Assembly: GCF_014192715.1 (NCBI RefSeq)
Contig: NZ_JACHYH010000005.1
Location: forward strand, 62,001 to 126,000
DNA length: 64,000 bases
Direction: 5' to 3'
Source of the DNA: Luteibacter sp. Sphag1AF
Lineage (GTDB): Bacteria > Pseudomonadota > Gammaproteobacteria > Xanthomonadales > Rhodanobacteraceae
Shown here in pieces: positions 16,047-24,798 of this stretch. How positions within the stretch are numbered: position 1 is the first letter of the stretch; every line of letters starts with the position of its first letter. The notes below the pieces were generated by a model, which saw only the letters and a list, made by a program, of their open reading frames with translations, was not told the DNA's origin and ran no database searches. Made by a program: the position numbers and the translations under genes.

Positions 16047-16943
16047 TCACAGGGGCACCACCACCTTGGCCCAGATGCTCGAACCCTGCGCGCGGTTTCT
16101 CACGGCGAACTCCTTCAGCGCCTTGAAGTCGACAATGGTGGAGCCGAGCTTGTATTCCAGCGCAGGACCGATGGCGAATACGCGGCCGCGCATGCCGTCA
16201 GGTCCGACGCGCGCGCTGTACTGGCGGTCGTCGGTTGTCTGCTTGACCAGATATCCGTTGACGCCCACGCGCAGCGCATCGGTCACGGGGAAGGTCAGCG
16301 AGTAGTCGAAATGAAAGAGCTGGCCGGAGTGATAGTGGGTGGCGTTGTTGGTCGTGTTGAAGGTGTAACTGGCCTTGATCGACGCTTCGATGCCGCTGGC
16401 AGGAAGCCAGGAGACCGAATAGATCGGGCGGAACGAGTAATAGTTGTTGCCCGTATTGAGCGCACGCGTACTGTTGTAGCTGCCTGTCGGCAACACGACA
16501 TCCATAGCCACCAGCGTATGCCAGGGGCCGTTCTCCCAGCCGAGTGCGGGGCCCACCGTGATGTCGCCAGCGCCATCGCGGCGAGCGCGACCTTCGGGCG
16601 TTTCGCTGCGCAGCGAGGCCAGCGAACCGATGGCGAAGAAGCCCAGCCTGCCACCAGCCACCTGCGTATCGGTCATGTAGAACAGGCGGCCGGCAAGCAC
16701 ATCGGCTTTCAGGTCGAACGACGGAATGGACGAATGGCCGTCGCCATCATTGAATCGTGTGGCGTGGTAGTGGTTGCCGTAAAACACGCCATACCAGCCA
16801 GCCGGGGGAAGGGCGCCCGCGTAGAAACCTTCCGATCCCTGTCCGATGTTGTCGCCGCCATGTTCGGTGGCGTGTGTCTGGGTGGCGATGCCCACGCCTG
16901 CGGCCAGCGCGAGAAGAGCAAAGGTTTTCTTGAAGTGTTTCAT
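16047..16943 (-). CDS. Outer-membrane transporter, phenol-degradation MetA/SphA-like
   Basis: A 298-residue protein with a signal peptide (MKHFKKTFALLALAAGVG, cleavage near THA-TE). The mature part is a predicted beta-barrel with alternating aromatic strands (GWYGVFYGNHYHATRFNDGDG, LGFFAIGSLASL, DYSLTFPVTDALRVGVNGYL, FAIGPALEYKLG) and ends in VVVPL. The pattern fits PF13557, a family of outer-membrane proteins linked to uptake of aromatic or hydrophobic compounds. The gene follows the YdcZ-like permease by 5 bp and the amidohydrolase by a short gap, all leftward, so it probably imports the amidohydrolase substrate or a related compound. Confidence 0.75.
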   Translation of the reverse strand: MKHFKKTFALLALAAGVGIATQTHATEHGGDNIGQGSEGFYAGALPPAGWYGVFYGNHYHATRFNDGDGHSSIPSFDLKADVLAGRLFYMTDTQVAGGRLGFFAIGSLASLRSETPEGRARRDGAGDITVGPALGWENGPWHTLVAMDVVLPTGSYNSTRALNTGNNYYSFRPIYSVSWLPASGIEASIKASYTFNTTNNATHYHSGQLFHFDYSLTFPVTDALRVGVNGYLVKQTTDDRQYSARVGPDGMRGRVFAIGPALEYKLGSTIVDFKALKEFAVRNRAQGSSIWAKVVVPL

Positions 16944-16948
16944 GACAT

Positions 16949-17431
16949 TCAGCCCGGAGCCTTGTCGAGAAGACGAATCAGTGCATCGCCGAAAAGCATG
17001 AGCAGCACGCCGACCACCAGTACCGCCGCACCGGCGATGCGCAGTGATGAGACGTGGCGTACTGCCATGCCCAGAAGACCGAACTGGTCGATCGTGATGG
17101 AGGTCACCAGCTGGCCGGCGATCACCAGCGCAAGCATGTTGGCCAGGCCGATGCGTGGCGCCAGAAGCACGGTGCTGAAGATGGCGGCCGCACCAAGGAA
17201 GCCGCCACCGAAGCGCCATAGCGGCTGCTGGGGAATGTGTGCCACGGCGTCACTTATGCCGCCCTTGCCGAAGGCGACGGCCGCGAGCACCAGCGTGCCG
17301 ATGACAAAGGAGATCAATGCAGCGACCACGGTATTGCCGCCGAGTCCGCCCGCCAGCTGGCTGTTGACCGCCGCCTGGGCAGAGATGGCCGAACCCGCCG
17401 CAAAGGCGACGAGCAAAAGAAGCACGTTCAT
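16949..17431 (-). CDS. DMT-family transporter, YdcZ/DUF606-like
   Basis: A 160-residue protein with five hydrophobic helices (about residues 3-25, 34-54, 70-92, 98-116 and 127-150). The opening with AQAAVNSQLAGGLGGNTVVAALISFVIGT and later GLANMLALVIAGQLVTSITIDQFGLLG is the signature of the YdcZ (DUF606) branch of drug/metabolite transporters. It is a half-size DMT that probably dimerises in the inner membrane. Substrate unknown; its place between an amidohydrolase and an outer-membrane transporter suggests uptake or efflux of a nitrogenous compound. Confidence 0.85.
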   Translation of the reverse strand: MNVLLLLVAFAAGSAISAQAAVNSQLAGGLGGNTVVAALISFVIGTLVLAAVAFGKGGISDAVAHIPQQPLWRFGGGFLGAAAIFSTVLLAPRIGLANMLALVIAGQLVTSITIDQFGLLGMAVRHVSSLRIAGAAVLVVGVLLMLFGDALIRLLDKAPG

Positions 17432-17458
17432 GGGATGGACTCCGCGTGGGAAAAGGGG

Positions 17459-18889
17459 TCAGGCAGCAACCGCAGGGAAGTCTGCAAACGAATCGGGCGT
17501 GTAACCCACGCCAGCGAACAGGTGGGCCCGCGAGGCTTCGGTCGCCGCGCGCAGCGCCGGCATGTCCACGCCAAGCAGCTTGCCGTCGCGCTTGCGAATG
17601 CGGCCACCCACGATCACGGTGTCCACGTTGCTGCGTTCGGCTGCGTGCACCACGGTGCCAACCGCATGGTTGGACGGGTAAAGGTTGATGTCGCTGGTGC
17701 GGATCAGGATGAGGTCGGCCTGTTTGCCCGGCGTGAGCGTGCCGATGCGATCTTCCAGTCCGGCAACGCGTGCGCCGTTGATGGTGGCGGCGGCGAGGAT
17801 GTCGCGGACCAGCACGGGTGCCGGTGCGTTCTGGTCGCCTGAATGCCTGCGATGCTGTGCGTGGCCGCGCTGCATGAAGTACACCGCACGCATCTCGGCG
17901 AACATGTCTCCGCCGTACGACGCTTCCACATCAATGCTGATGGCCGGGTCGATACCGTGGTCCACAGCGCGCTGGTAAACGGTGAGGCCTTCTTCAAGAC
18001 CGTACTGGGCGTCCGAACGCGGGCACACATTGACCTGTACGCCGTGGTTGCGAAGAATCTGCCACTGGCCGTCGGTCAGGCCAGTGCAATGATTGAAGAT
18101 GTTGTCGCGGCCGAGGTAGCCGCCTTCGGCCAGATCGGGAAGCAGGTTGCCCATGTCCTGGCCAAGAAACTCGGTGATGATCCGCAGACCCGACGCGCGT
18201 GCAGCTGCCCAGGTGTCCTTGTCCCACTGCGACATCATCGCCATGGTGACCAGTTGCTGGTCGTTGGCGAAGCGCTCCTGTTTCAGGCGCGCCAGATCAT
18301 GCGGCCAGTGCTCGGCCCACTCGCCAGCAAGCGGCCGGCCGGGAGCGTAAACGGCGCGGATGCCTGCATCTTCCAGCGCATCCACGGAAGCATCCGAGTG
18401 AGCCGGGCTGCGCGCATTGTGCGAGTTGTCCACCAGCGTGGTGATGCCCGCGTCCAGTGCGCCAAGGGCGGTGAGCAGGTTGCCCACGTACATGTCTTCC
18501 GGGCGGTAATGCGTGGCGAAGGAGAAGTGCGTGGAGTTCAGGTAATCCATCAGCGTGGGCGAGTTCGGGTCGATCCGGCGCAACTGGCCCTCCCAGGCAT
18601 GGCGATGGGAGTCGACGAAACCGGGCATCACGATCATGTCGCTGGCGTCGAGCACCTGCGCGCCATCGACGTGAAGTTCGGCGGCAATCGCAAGAATCCG
18701 GTCGCCCTCGATGAGCACGTCGCCGCGTTCCAGGTTGCCGATGGCGTGGTCCAGGGTCAGGACCGTGCCGCCCTTGATCAGCAGCTGGCGGGTGGCGGGC
18801 ACGGCGTCCAGAGGCGCCACGACGGCACGCAACGCCTGCCAGCTGGTGGGCGGATAGGCGTCGGTCTGGATGGGGGTTGCGAGGGTCAT
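17459..18889 (-). CDS. Amidohydrolase family protein (cytosine deaminase/ATZ-TRZ-like)
   Basis: A 476-residue metal-dependent hydrolase. The N-terminal beta domain leads to VMPGFVDSHRHAWEGQLR, the HxH metal site. Later elements include NHCTG (metal histidine), ISIDVEASYGGDMF with the catalytic Asp, and the closing ATINGARVAGLEDRIGTLTPGKQADLILIRTS, typical of the ATZ/TRZ and guanine/cytosine deaminase group. I took ATG 18889, which has GGAG at a good distance, over ATG 18901. It is divergent from a LysR regulator, a usual arrangement for control by its substrate. It heads the operon with the DMT permease and outer-membrane transporter. The substrate is likely a cyclic amide or aminopyrimidine/triazine, unproven. 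Confidence 0.83.
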   Translation of the reverse strand: MTLATPIQTDAYPPTSWQALRAVVAPLDAVPATRQLLIKGGTVLTLDHAIGNLERGDVLIEGDRILAIAAELHVDGAQVLDASDMIVMPGFVDSHRHAWEGQLRRIDPNSPTLMDYLNSTHFSFATHYRPEDMYVGNLLTALGALDAGITTLVDNSHNARSPAHSDASVDALEDAGIRAVYAPGRPLAGEWAEHWPHDLARLKQERFANDQQLVTMAMMSQWDKDTWAAARASGLRIITEFLGQDMGNLLPDLAEGGYLGRDNIFNHCTGLTDGQWQILRNHGVQVNVCPRSDAQYGLEEGLTVYQRAVDHGIDPAISIDVEASYGGDMFAEMRAVYFMQRGHAQHRRHSGDQNAPAPVLVRDILAAATINGARVAGLEDRIGTLTPGKQADLILIRTSDINLYPSNHAVGTVVHAAERSNVDTVIVGGRIRKRDGKLLGVDMPALRAATEASRAHLFAGVGYTPDSFADFPAVAA

Positions 18890-19040
18890 TGAAGACTCCA
18901 TATGAACTGCGAAGAGGGCGGCGTTAGAATGGTTTTGCCCGCGAAAAGCGGCCCATTCGCCGTGATGAGAAAGTTAGGCTCACCGCCCGTCCGCAACAAT
19001 CGCCCGGGGCTTTCATGCCCTGTGAAGCTGGAGATACACA
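18890..19040. promoter_or_regulatory. Divergent promoter region, amidohydrolase / LysR
   Basis: A 151-bp gap between divergently transcribed genes, the usual place for LysR binding. I do not see a convincing T-N11-A palindrome, so no operator is assigned. Confidence 0.4.
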
Positions 19041-19958
19041 ATGCGTGGGGCCGAATTTGCCGACCTGAAAGCGTTTGTCACCATCGCAGAGCAAGGTTCC
19101 TTTGCGCGCGCCGCCGGAGAGCTGGGCGTGTCGCCGTCGGCCTTGAGCCAGACCATCCGGGGGCTGGAAACCCGCATGGGCGTTCGCCTGTTCAACCGGA
19201 CCACCCGCAGCATGGGCCTGACCGAGGTGGGTAGCCGCCTGTTTGCTCGCGTGCAACCGCTGTTCGACCAGTTCGATGAGGCGATCGAGGAAGTGAACCA
19301 GTTGCGCGACACCCCGCGCGGCACGCTGCGAATCGCGGCGCCGCAGATGGCGCTGGTGCATCTGCTCCAGCCCATGCTGGGCATCTTCCAGCGCGACTAT
19401 CCGGACGTGGTGCTGGACCTGCACAGCGATGAAAGCCTTGGCGACATCATTGCCAATGGCTTTGATGCAGGCATCCGGCTGGGCAAGCACATTGACCAGG
19501 ACATGGTGGCGGTGCGTCTGGGGCCTGATCTTCGACAGATTGCCGTGGCGTCGCCGGCTTACCTGGAAAAAAACGGCACGCCCAAGACGCCGGAGGATCT
19601 TCGCGAACACCGCTGCATCAACTGGCGCCGTGCCGGACAATCCAGTCTTTATCCGTGGGAATTTGCCCGCGACGGCAACTGGTTTGAATTGCAGGTTACC
19701 GGCTCACTGATCGTGAACGACTGCGCGGTGGCATTGCAGGCCGCCGTGGATGGCCTGGGCATCACGGTGTGGACAGAAGAATGGATGAAGCCACTCTTTG
19801 ACGAGGGCAAGCTGGTTCCGCTGCTGCGCGATTTCTCGCCGCCCAGCCGGGGTTTTTATCTGTATCACCCCAGCCGTACGCGGATGCCGCCGAGCCTGGA
19901 AGCCTTCATTCACGTGGTGCGCCAGGTGGCCATGGGCAACGTGGAGCCTGCGGTTTAA
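19041..19958 (+). CDS. LysR-family transcriptional regulator
   Basis: A 305-residue protein with an N-terminal winged helix-turn-helix (LKAFVTIAEQGSFARAAGEL, then SPSALSQTIRGLETRMGVRLFNRTTRSM) and a periplasmic-binding-like effector domain (about residues 90-295). The C-terminal fold carries GTLRIAAPQMAL and the HRCINWRRAG segment common in the CrgA/DmlR-like subgroup. It is divergent from the amidohydrolase operon and probably regulates it and itself in response to a small effector. ATG at 19041 starts 9 residues before the helix-turn-helix, as usual. Confidence 0.92.
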   Translation: MRGAEFADLKAFVTIAEQGSFARAAGELGVSPSALSQTIRGLETRMGVRLFNRTTRSMGLTEVGSRLFARVQPLFDQFDEAIEEVNQLRDTPRGTLRIAAPQMALVHLLQPMLGIFQRDYPDVVLDLHSDESLGDIIANGFDAGIRLGKHIDQDMVAVRLGPDLRQIAVASPAYLEKNGTPKTPEDLREHRCINWRRAGQSSLYPWEFARDGNWFELQVTGSLIVNDCAVALQAAVDGLGITVWTEEWMKPLFDEGKLVPLLRDFSPPSRGFYLYHPSRTRMPPSLEAFIHVVRQVAMGNVEPAV

Positions 19959-20047
19959 CGTGGCGCATCAGTGCGGGCACGCAGCCGCCCCCTCGACGAG
20001 ACGATCACCGGCACGACCCGATACCTGTTTCTCTGAGGCAGGGCTGT

Positions 20048-20075
20048 TGTGGGAGCGAGCAGGCTCGCCCCCACA
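20048..20075. repeat. REP-like extragenic palindrome
   Basis: TGTGGGAGCGAG followed by CAGG and CTCGCCCCCACA; outer TGTGGG pairs with CCCACA and inner CGAG with CTCG. This is the form of the REP elements common in Pseudomonas and Lysobacterales. It lies between the convergent LysR and TonB-receptor genes and may also act as a terminator. Confidence 0.6.
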
Positions 20076-20088
20076 GGCAGGTCGTTGA

Positions 20089-22224
20089 TTACCAGCGGTA
20101 CGTCGCGCTGGCCATCACCGTGCGACGGTTGCCGAACGTGCAGCCCAGGTCGCCATAGCAGGTCGACACATAGCGCTTGTCGAGCAGGTTGTTCGCATTG
20201 AGTGCCAGGCGCACGCCGTCGATGTCGTAATGAACCACGGCGTCCACCAGCGTGAAGCCGGGAACATTGAAGTCGGTGGTCACGCCGTTGGGCGCATACG
20301 TGCCGCCATAACTCTCGCCGAGGCGACGGACGCCCGCACCAAACCCGAGTCCCCGTGCCGCGCCACCTTGCAAGGTGTAATCAGCCCACAGCGAGGCCAT
20401 GTGCATCGGCACGGTTACCGGGGGCTTGCCGATGGCCGTGGGATCGGTGGAGCGCGTGGTTTCCACCTGGTCATAGGTGTAGGCCGCACGCAGCTGCAAG
20501 CCCGGCAGCGGATTGGCCACGCCTTCCAGTTCCGCGCCGCGCGAGCGCATTTCGCCCGTGGCGATGGAGAACTGCGGATGGGCAACGTCGGTGGTCAGCA
20601 CGTTGGTCTGATGGATGTCGAACACCGATACGGTGACGAATGCGTCCATGTCGCGCGGCTGGTACTTCAGGCCACCTTCGATCTGCTTGCCTACAGAAGG
20701 AGCAAACGGCGTGCCCTGGAAGTTGGTGCCGGTGTTGGGCTCGAACGAGGTTGCCCAGCTCACATACGGCGACAGTCCGTTGCTGGCGACATAGACGATG
20801 CCAGCGCGGAACGTGTTCTTGCCGTCGTCCTGATGGCTTTCCGTGCTGCTTACCTGGTCATGCGTGCTGCTGCTCACCCAGTCGTGCCGCGCGCTGAAAA
20901 GGCCAACCCACTTGCCCCAGGTAATCTGGTCCTGCGCGTACAGGCCGGTCTGCTTGAGCACCTGATGGACCTCGGAGCCCGGCGCGCCCAGCGCAGGCAC
21001 AGGCTGGTTGTACACGGGAGCAAATGCGTCAATCGGGGTGGCCAGTGCGCCGTAGCTCGTATCGAAGCCGACGTTGTATGAGGCGTCCAGACCAAGCAGC
21101 ACTTTGTGCTTGAACTCACCGGTTTCAAAATCGGCAACCGCCTGATTGTCGAACGTGTACGCATTGCTCCACGACAGATCGTGCATCGCGAAGCGGTTAA
21201 ACGAGCGCAGATCCGGTGAAATACTGCCGGTGGCGTACAGCTGACGCCAGTCCACTTCGATGCGTTCTGCGCGGCCGGACAGGCGCACCGTCCAGGTATC
21301 GTCGATGCGATGGGAGAACTGATAACCCAGGCCGTACTGGCTGCGACGGTAGCTGTCGAAGTCCGGATCACCCACAAACAGGCTCGTGCTGATGCGGCCG
21401 TTCGGGTTCGGATACACCGTGCCCTGTACTGGCAGGAACGGATACATGGCATTCGTCAGGTCGCGCTGGTAATTGGCCAGCAAGGTGAGATGAGTATCGG
21501 CGTCCGGCGCCCACGTGATGGCCGGCGCGATGGCAACGCGCTTGTCGTAGGAGTGATCCATCTGCGTATCGTTGTCGTGCGTGGTGCCGGTCAGGCGGTA
21601 CTGCCAGGTGCCCGATTCGTTCAGGGCACCGGCAAAATCGCCCTGGGCCTGCCTGTAGCCGTTGTTGCCCACGGAAACGCCGACTTCATGCAGTGATTCA
21701 GCCTGCGGCATTTTGCTGGTCACGTTGATGAGGCCGCCGGGGGAGTTCTGCCCGTAAAGCACGGAAGCGGGCCCTTTCAGAATGGCGATTTCCTGGGCCA
21801 GATAGGGCTCGACCCGGCCGGCAAACTGGCCGGGCTGGAAGCGCAGGCCGTCCACGTAGATGCCCTGCGAGCCTGCCGAGAAGCCGCGAATGTACGGCCA
21901 GTCGTAGCGCTGATCCGTACCGGTCGCATTGGAAGACACGCCAGCGGAATAGGTCAGGGCATCGCTCAGGGAGTGAGCTGCGCGAATCACGATATCGTCG
22001 CTGGTGATGACGGAGATCGACTGCGGCACCTCGATCAGTGGCGCGTCCAGCTTGGTACCGGTGCGGCCGGGAGCGTCGGTAGTCGCCTTGACGTTCACCG
22101 CTTTCAGGTCCGTGACTTTGTCGCTGTCCCGGTCATCTGCCTGGGCAACGTTGGCGGACAGTGAAGAAAAAATGGCCAGCGCGAGCGGAAGCATCGCGCG
22201 ACGAGGCGAAAAGATGTGTGCCAC
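20089..22224 (-). CDS. TonB-dependent siderophore receptor (second copy)
   Basis: A 711-residue receptor from a GTG start at 22224 with GGGG upstream. That start gives a clean signal peptide (MAHIFSPRRAMLPLALAIFS ... NVAQA-DD); the 34 residues added by an ATG further upstream are basic and proline-rich. The plug has TKLDAPLIEVPQSISVITSDD and GLINVTSKMPQ, and the barrel ends ATYRW. Same family as the receptor at 4606-6804 and similar in length, but clearly divergent and without accessory DUF3649/PepSY genes. No Fur box is evident; a 14-bp palindrome about 100 bp upstream of the start is the only candidate operator. Ligand unknown. Confidence 0.87.
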   Translation of the reverse strand: MAHIFSPRRAMLPLALAIFSSLSANVAQADDRDSDKVTDLKAVNVKATTDAPGRTGTKLDAPLIEVPQSISVITSDDIVIRAAHSLSDALTYSAGVSSNATGTDQRYDWPYIRGFSAGSQGIYVDGLRFQPGQFAGRVEPYLAQEIAILKGPASVLYGQNSPGGLINVTSKMPQAESLHEVGVSVGNNGYRQAQGDFAGALNESGTWQYRLTGTTHDNDTQMDHSYDKRVAIAPAITWAPDADTHLTLLANYQRDLTNAMYPFLPVQGTVYPNPNGRISTSLFVGDPDFDSYRRSQYGLGYQFSHRIDDTWTVRLSGRAERIEVDWRQLYATGSISPDLRSFNRFAMHDLSWSNAYTFDNQAVADFETGEFKHKVLLGLDASYNVGFDTSYGALATPIDAFAPVYNQPVPALGAPGSEVHQVLKQTGLYAQDQITWGKWVGLFSARHDWVSSSTHDQVSSTESHQDDGKNTFRAGIVYVASNGLSPYVSWATSFEPNTGTNFQGTPFAPSVGKQIEGGLKYQPRDMDAFVTVSVFDIHQTNVLTTDVAHPQFSIATGEMRSRGAELEGVANPLPGLQLRAAYTYDQVETTRSTDPTAIGKPPVTVPMHMASLWADYTLQGGAARGLGFGAGVRRLGESYGGTYAPNGVTTDFNVPGFTLVDAVVHYDIDGVRLALNANNLLDKRYVSTCYGDLGCTFGNRRTVMASATYRW

Positions 22225-22322
22225 AGAGAAGCCCCTATGAGGAAATCGCTTGCTGGGCTTCTGAGGCGTGGCTGGCGGGAGATAAGTTGAGGCGCGGATT
22301 CTCCGGCGTGCCTTATCTGCCG

Positions 22323-22336
22323 TCAATAGGTATTGA
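22323..22336. promoter_or_regulatory. 14-bp near-perfect palindrome, candidate operator
   Basis: TCAATA-GG-TATTGA (22323-22336), perfect 6-bp arms with a 2-bp spacer, about 100 bp upstream of the GTG of the leftward receptor gene. Position is suitable for a repressor or activator site; the binding protein is unknown. Confidence 0.35.
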
Positions 22337-22379
22337 GGGGGCTTTGTACCGTGAATTTCGCATGAAAGTGCGGGTAGCG

Positions 22380-22408
22380 AAGCCGCCGGGCGGATCGCCC
22401 GGCGGCTT
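22380..22408 (-). terminator. Hairpin after small proline-rich gene
   Basis: Perfect 13-bp GC-rich stem (22380-22392 with 22396-22408), loop GAT. It lies 30 bp past the stop of the leftward gene at 22439, where a terminator is expected. No U-run on the minus strand. Confidence 0.55.
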
Positions 22409-22438
22409 CCGATAGCCGTTTAGCCGTTTGTCAGACGA

Positions 22439-22858
22439 TCAACGGTGCTCGTCACCGCGGCCACCGCCGCCATGCCCGTCACGCCATTCGTCGCCACGGA
22501 AGTTCGGAATCCGGTCGAACCGTTCCGTCGGCATGGGGCGTGAATGGGGCGGCGGAAGCGGGCGCCCATAGCCACGACGCGGGTCAAAGCGCGGGTCCAC
22601 GTGACCGCGGAAGCCCGCCGGGCCATGGAACCACGGGCCAGCGCCGATGAACACACCGCTGATGAACCATTCCGGGCCGTAGTAGCCATAGGGCGCGCAC
22701 GGGTACGGGTCATAGTCGTAATAGCCATACGGGCATTCCGGTGCCGGTCCCAGATTCACGTTGGCATCGACGTACACCTGGGCCATCGCCGCCGGGGCAA
22801 TGCCGGCCGCGCAGGTAAGAAAGGCGGTGGTCAGGGCGAGGCTGCGAAAGGTCTTCAT
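22439..22858 (-). CDS. Secreted hypothetical protein, Pro/Gly/Tyr-rich
   Basis: A 139-residue protein with AGGTGA before the ATG and a signal peptide (MKTFRSLALTTAFLTCAAG, cleavage near AMA-QV). The mature part is of low complexity: tyrosine/proline-rich around two cysteines (PECPYGYYDYDPYPCAPYGYYGP), then a Gly/Arg/His tail (RGYGRPLPPPHSRP, HGGGGRGDEHR). Similar short secreted proteins occur widely in Lysobacterales without known function. Probably periplasmic or outer-surface and largely disordered. Monocistronic, followed by a hairpin. Confidence 0.7.
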   Translation of the reverse strand: MKTFRSLALTTAFLTCAAGIAPAAMAQVYVDANVNLGPAPECPYGYYDYDPYPCAPYGYYGPEWFISGVFIGAGPWFHGPAGFRGHVDPRFDPRRGYGRPLPPPHSRPMPTERFDRIPNFRGDEWRDGHGGGGRGDEHR

Positions 22859-23108
22859 GAGATCACCTGCGATAGATGAGGGTGGCCGCGGCAGGTGGAT
22901 GCAAACGAACGAGCCGTGGTGTGTCGTTGGTGCCAAGCGAACGCGGGTCGCCAGACTGGCACGGAATCACTGGTGGCCACGCGTAAAAACGGCTGGGCAG
23001 ACGGCACGGTTTACTGCATGAAAAGGCATCCATTCATGTTGCGAACATGAATGGGTCAACGCCGTCGTCACGCCAATCGTTGCTTAGGCATCCTTTTTTG
23101 GGAGCTGC

Positions 23109-23447
23109 ATGCCCATGCAAAAGACGCCAACCATCAGTCCGCTTGCGGAAGGGACCTGCCGCATGATCTGCACCATCTCCGCCGCCATGGTCGGGGTGTG
23201 CCTCACGGGCATCGGATTGCTGCGTGTTGTCATCTCCTACACACGCACCGACACGATTGCTGACGACCTTCTTTCGTTTGATGCCATCTTCTTTCTGGTG
23301 GCCACGCTTGCCGCCTATATGGCCATGCGTGTGGACTCTGACGTGCGCCTGCACCGGCTGGAGCGTATTGCTGATGTGGCCTTCATCCTCGCCATGATTA
23401 TGTTGACGGGCGTGTGCTTCCTCATCACTTACGTCGTGAACCTCTGA
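23109..23447 (+). CDS. Hypothetical small membrane protein
   Basis: A 112-residue protein with three hydrophobic helices at about residues 20-42, 57-72 and 88-110. Between them is a charged loop MRVDSDVRLHRLERIAD. GGGAG precedes the ATG at 23109 by 4 bp; the ATG at 23115 is better spaced and may be the true start. I do not recognise a family. It stands alone ahead of the mdt efflux operon, separated by 118 bp. Confidence 0.55.
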   Translation: MPMQKTPTISPLAEGTCRMICTISAAMVGVCLTGIGLLRVVISYTRTDTIADDLLSFDAIFFLVATLAAYMAMRVDSDVRLHRLERIADVAFILAMIMLTGVCFLITYVVNL

Positions 23448-23565
23448 AATCGCAGCTTCCTGCGCTGTGCTGAAAATGAGCGTACGGTAAACGCTGTCAT
23501 ACGTTATTAAACGTATCGCGCAGTGGCGCGTTCCTGCCTTTGAATCCGAATGGAGCTGCACCGAG

Positions 23566-24789
23566 ATGGCATCAATGAATGACGCGACCTCTACCGCGAA
23601 CCGGCCACATCGCAGGAGGCGATTCTGGATCATCGCCGTTATCGTCTGCGTCCTGATCGGCCTGGTGCTGTTTCACCTCATCAGCGGTGCAGGCAAGGGC
23701 AAGCCACCCCAGCAGGCGCAGCTGGTCAGTGCCGCCAAAGCCACGCTGGGCGAGATGCCGGTAGTGCTGAACGCGCTGGGCACCGTCACGCCGGTGGCCA
23801 CCGTGAATGTGCTTCCTCAATTGAGCGGCTACCTGACGGAGGTGGGTTTCAAGGAAGGGCAGGATGTCGAGAAAGGGCAATTCCTTGCGCAGATCGACCC
23901 GCGCCAGTACGAAATCAGCAAGAAGCAGGCACAGGCCCAGCTCGCCAAGGACCAGGCAAGCCTGGCCCAGGCCCGTTCCGACCTGACGCGCTTCACCCAG
24001 TTGTATCAGCAGAAGTCGATCGCCGAGCAGACCTATGTCGATCAGAAGTTCACCGTGCAGCAGGGTGAGGCGGCCGTACAAGCCGATCAGGCGTCCATCG
24101 CACAATACGATCTGGACCTGACCTATTGCCGCATCACCGCGCCGGTTGCCGGACGCGTGGGTCTGAGGCTGGTTGACCCGGGAAACTACGTGACGCAATC
24201 GACGTCACCGGGCATCGTCACCATCACCACCATGAAGCCCACCACGGTGCAGTTCACTGTGCCGCAGAATGCGCTGGGCAAGGTGCTCAAGCGCTTCAAC
24301 ACGGGGACACCGCTCGTTGTCACGGCCTATAACAGTGACAACAGCAAGGTGATCGCCACCGGAAAGCTTTACGCCCTGGGCAACCAGATGGCCACAAGCA
24401 CGGGTACGGTGATGCTGCGCGCCAGTTTCGACAACGACGACGAAGCGCTGTATCCGAATGAGTTCGTCAACGTGCGCCTGCTGGTCGACACGCTGTCGCA
24501 GGCCGTGCTGGTGCCCACGCCTGCCGTGCAGAGCGGCGCACCGGGCGACTATGTGTATCTGGTCAATGCCGACCAGACGGTCTCGGTGCACAAGGTCACG
24601 CTCGGACCCAGCGACGGCAGGAACACGGTAATCACCGCAGGCCTCACGGCCGGACAAACCGTCGTCACCGATGGCATGGACCGGCTGACGGATGGCGCGA
24701 AGATCAGGCTTCCCGGTGCGCGTTCCACGGATCATCCTGCGTCGTCGTCATCGACACACGGTGGCGGTTCACGGCGGCATTCGACGTAA
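23566..24789 (+). CDS. mdtA: RND efflux periplasmic adaptor, MdtA-like
   Basis: A 407-residue membrane fusion protein. Residues about 22-42 form the single N-terminal anchor; then come a lipoyl half-motif (VLPQLSGYLTEVGFKEGQDVEKGQFLAQID), a coiled-coil hairpin (about 115-185), the second lipoyl half (YCRITAPVAGRVGLRLVDPGNYV) and a beta-barrel with TVQFTVPQNALGKV. This order and sequence match MdtA of the MdtABC-TolC pump. It links the inner-membrane RND pumps to the outer membrane factor encoded three genes downstream. The C-terminal tail is Ser/His-rich. First gene of the operon; the next gene starts 9 bp later. Confidence 0.9.
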   Translation: MASMNDATSTANRPHRRRRFWIIAVIVCVLIGLVLFHLISGAGKGKPPQQAQLVSAAKATLGEMPVVLNALGTVTPVATVNVLPQLSGYLTEVGFKEGQDVEKGQFLAQIDPRQYEISKKQAQAQLAKDQASLAQARSDLTRFTQLYQQKSIAEQTYVDQKFTVQQGEAAVQADQASIAQYDLDLTYCRITAPVAGRVGLRLVDPGNYVTQSTSPGIVTITTMKPTTVQFTVPQNALGKVLKRFNTGTPLVVTAYNSDNSKVIATGKLYALGNQMATSTGTVMLRASFDNDDEALYPNEFVNVRLLVDTLSQAVLVPTPAVQSGAPGDYVYLVNADQTVSVHKVTLGPSDGRNTVITAGLTAGQTVVTDGMDRLTDGAKIRLPGARSTDHPASSSSTHGGGSRRHST

Positions 24790-24798
24790 CCGCCGCGC

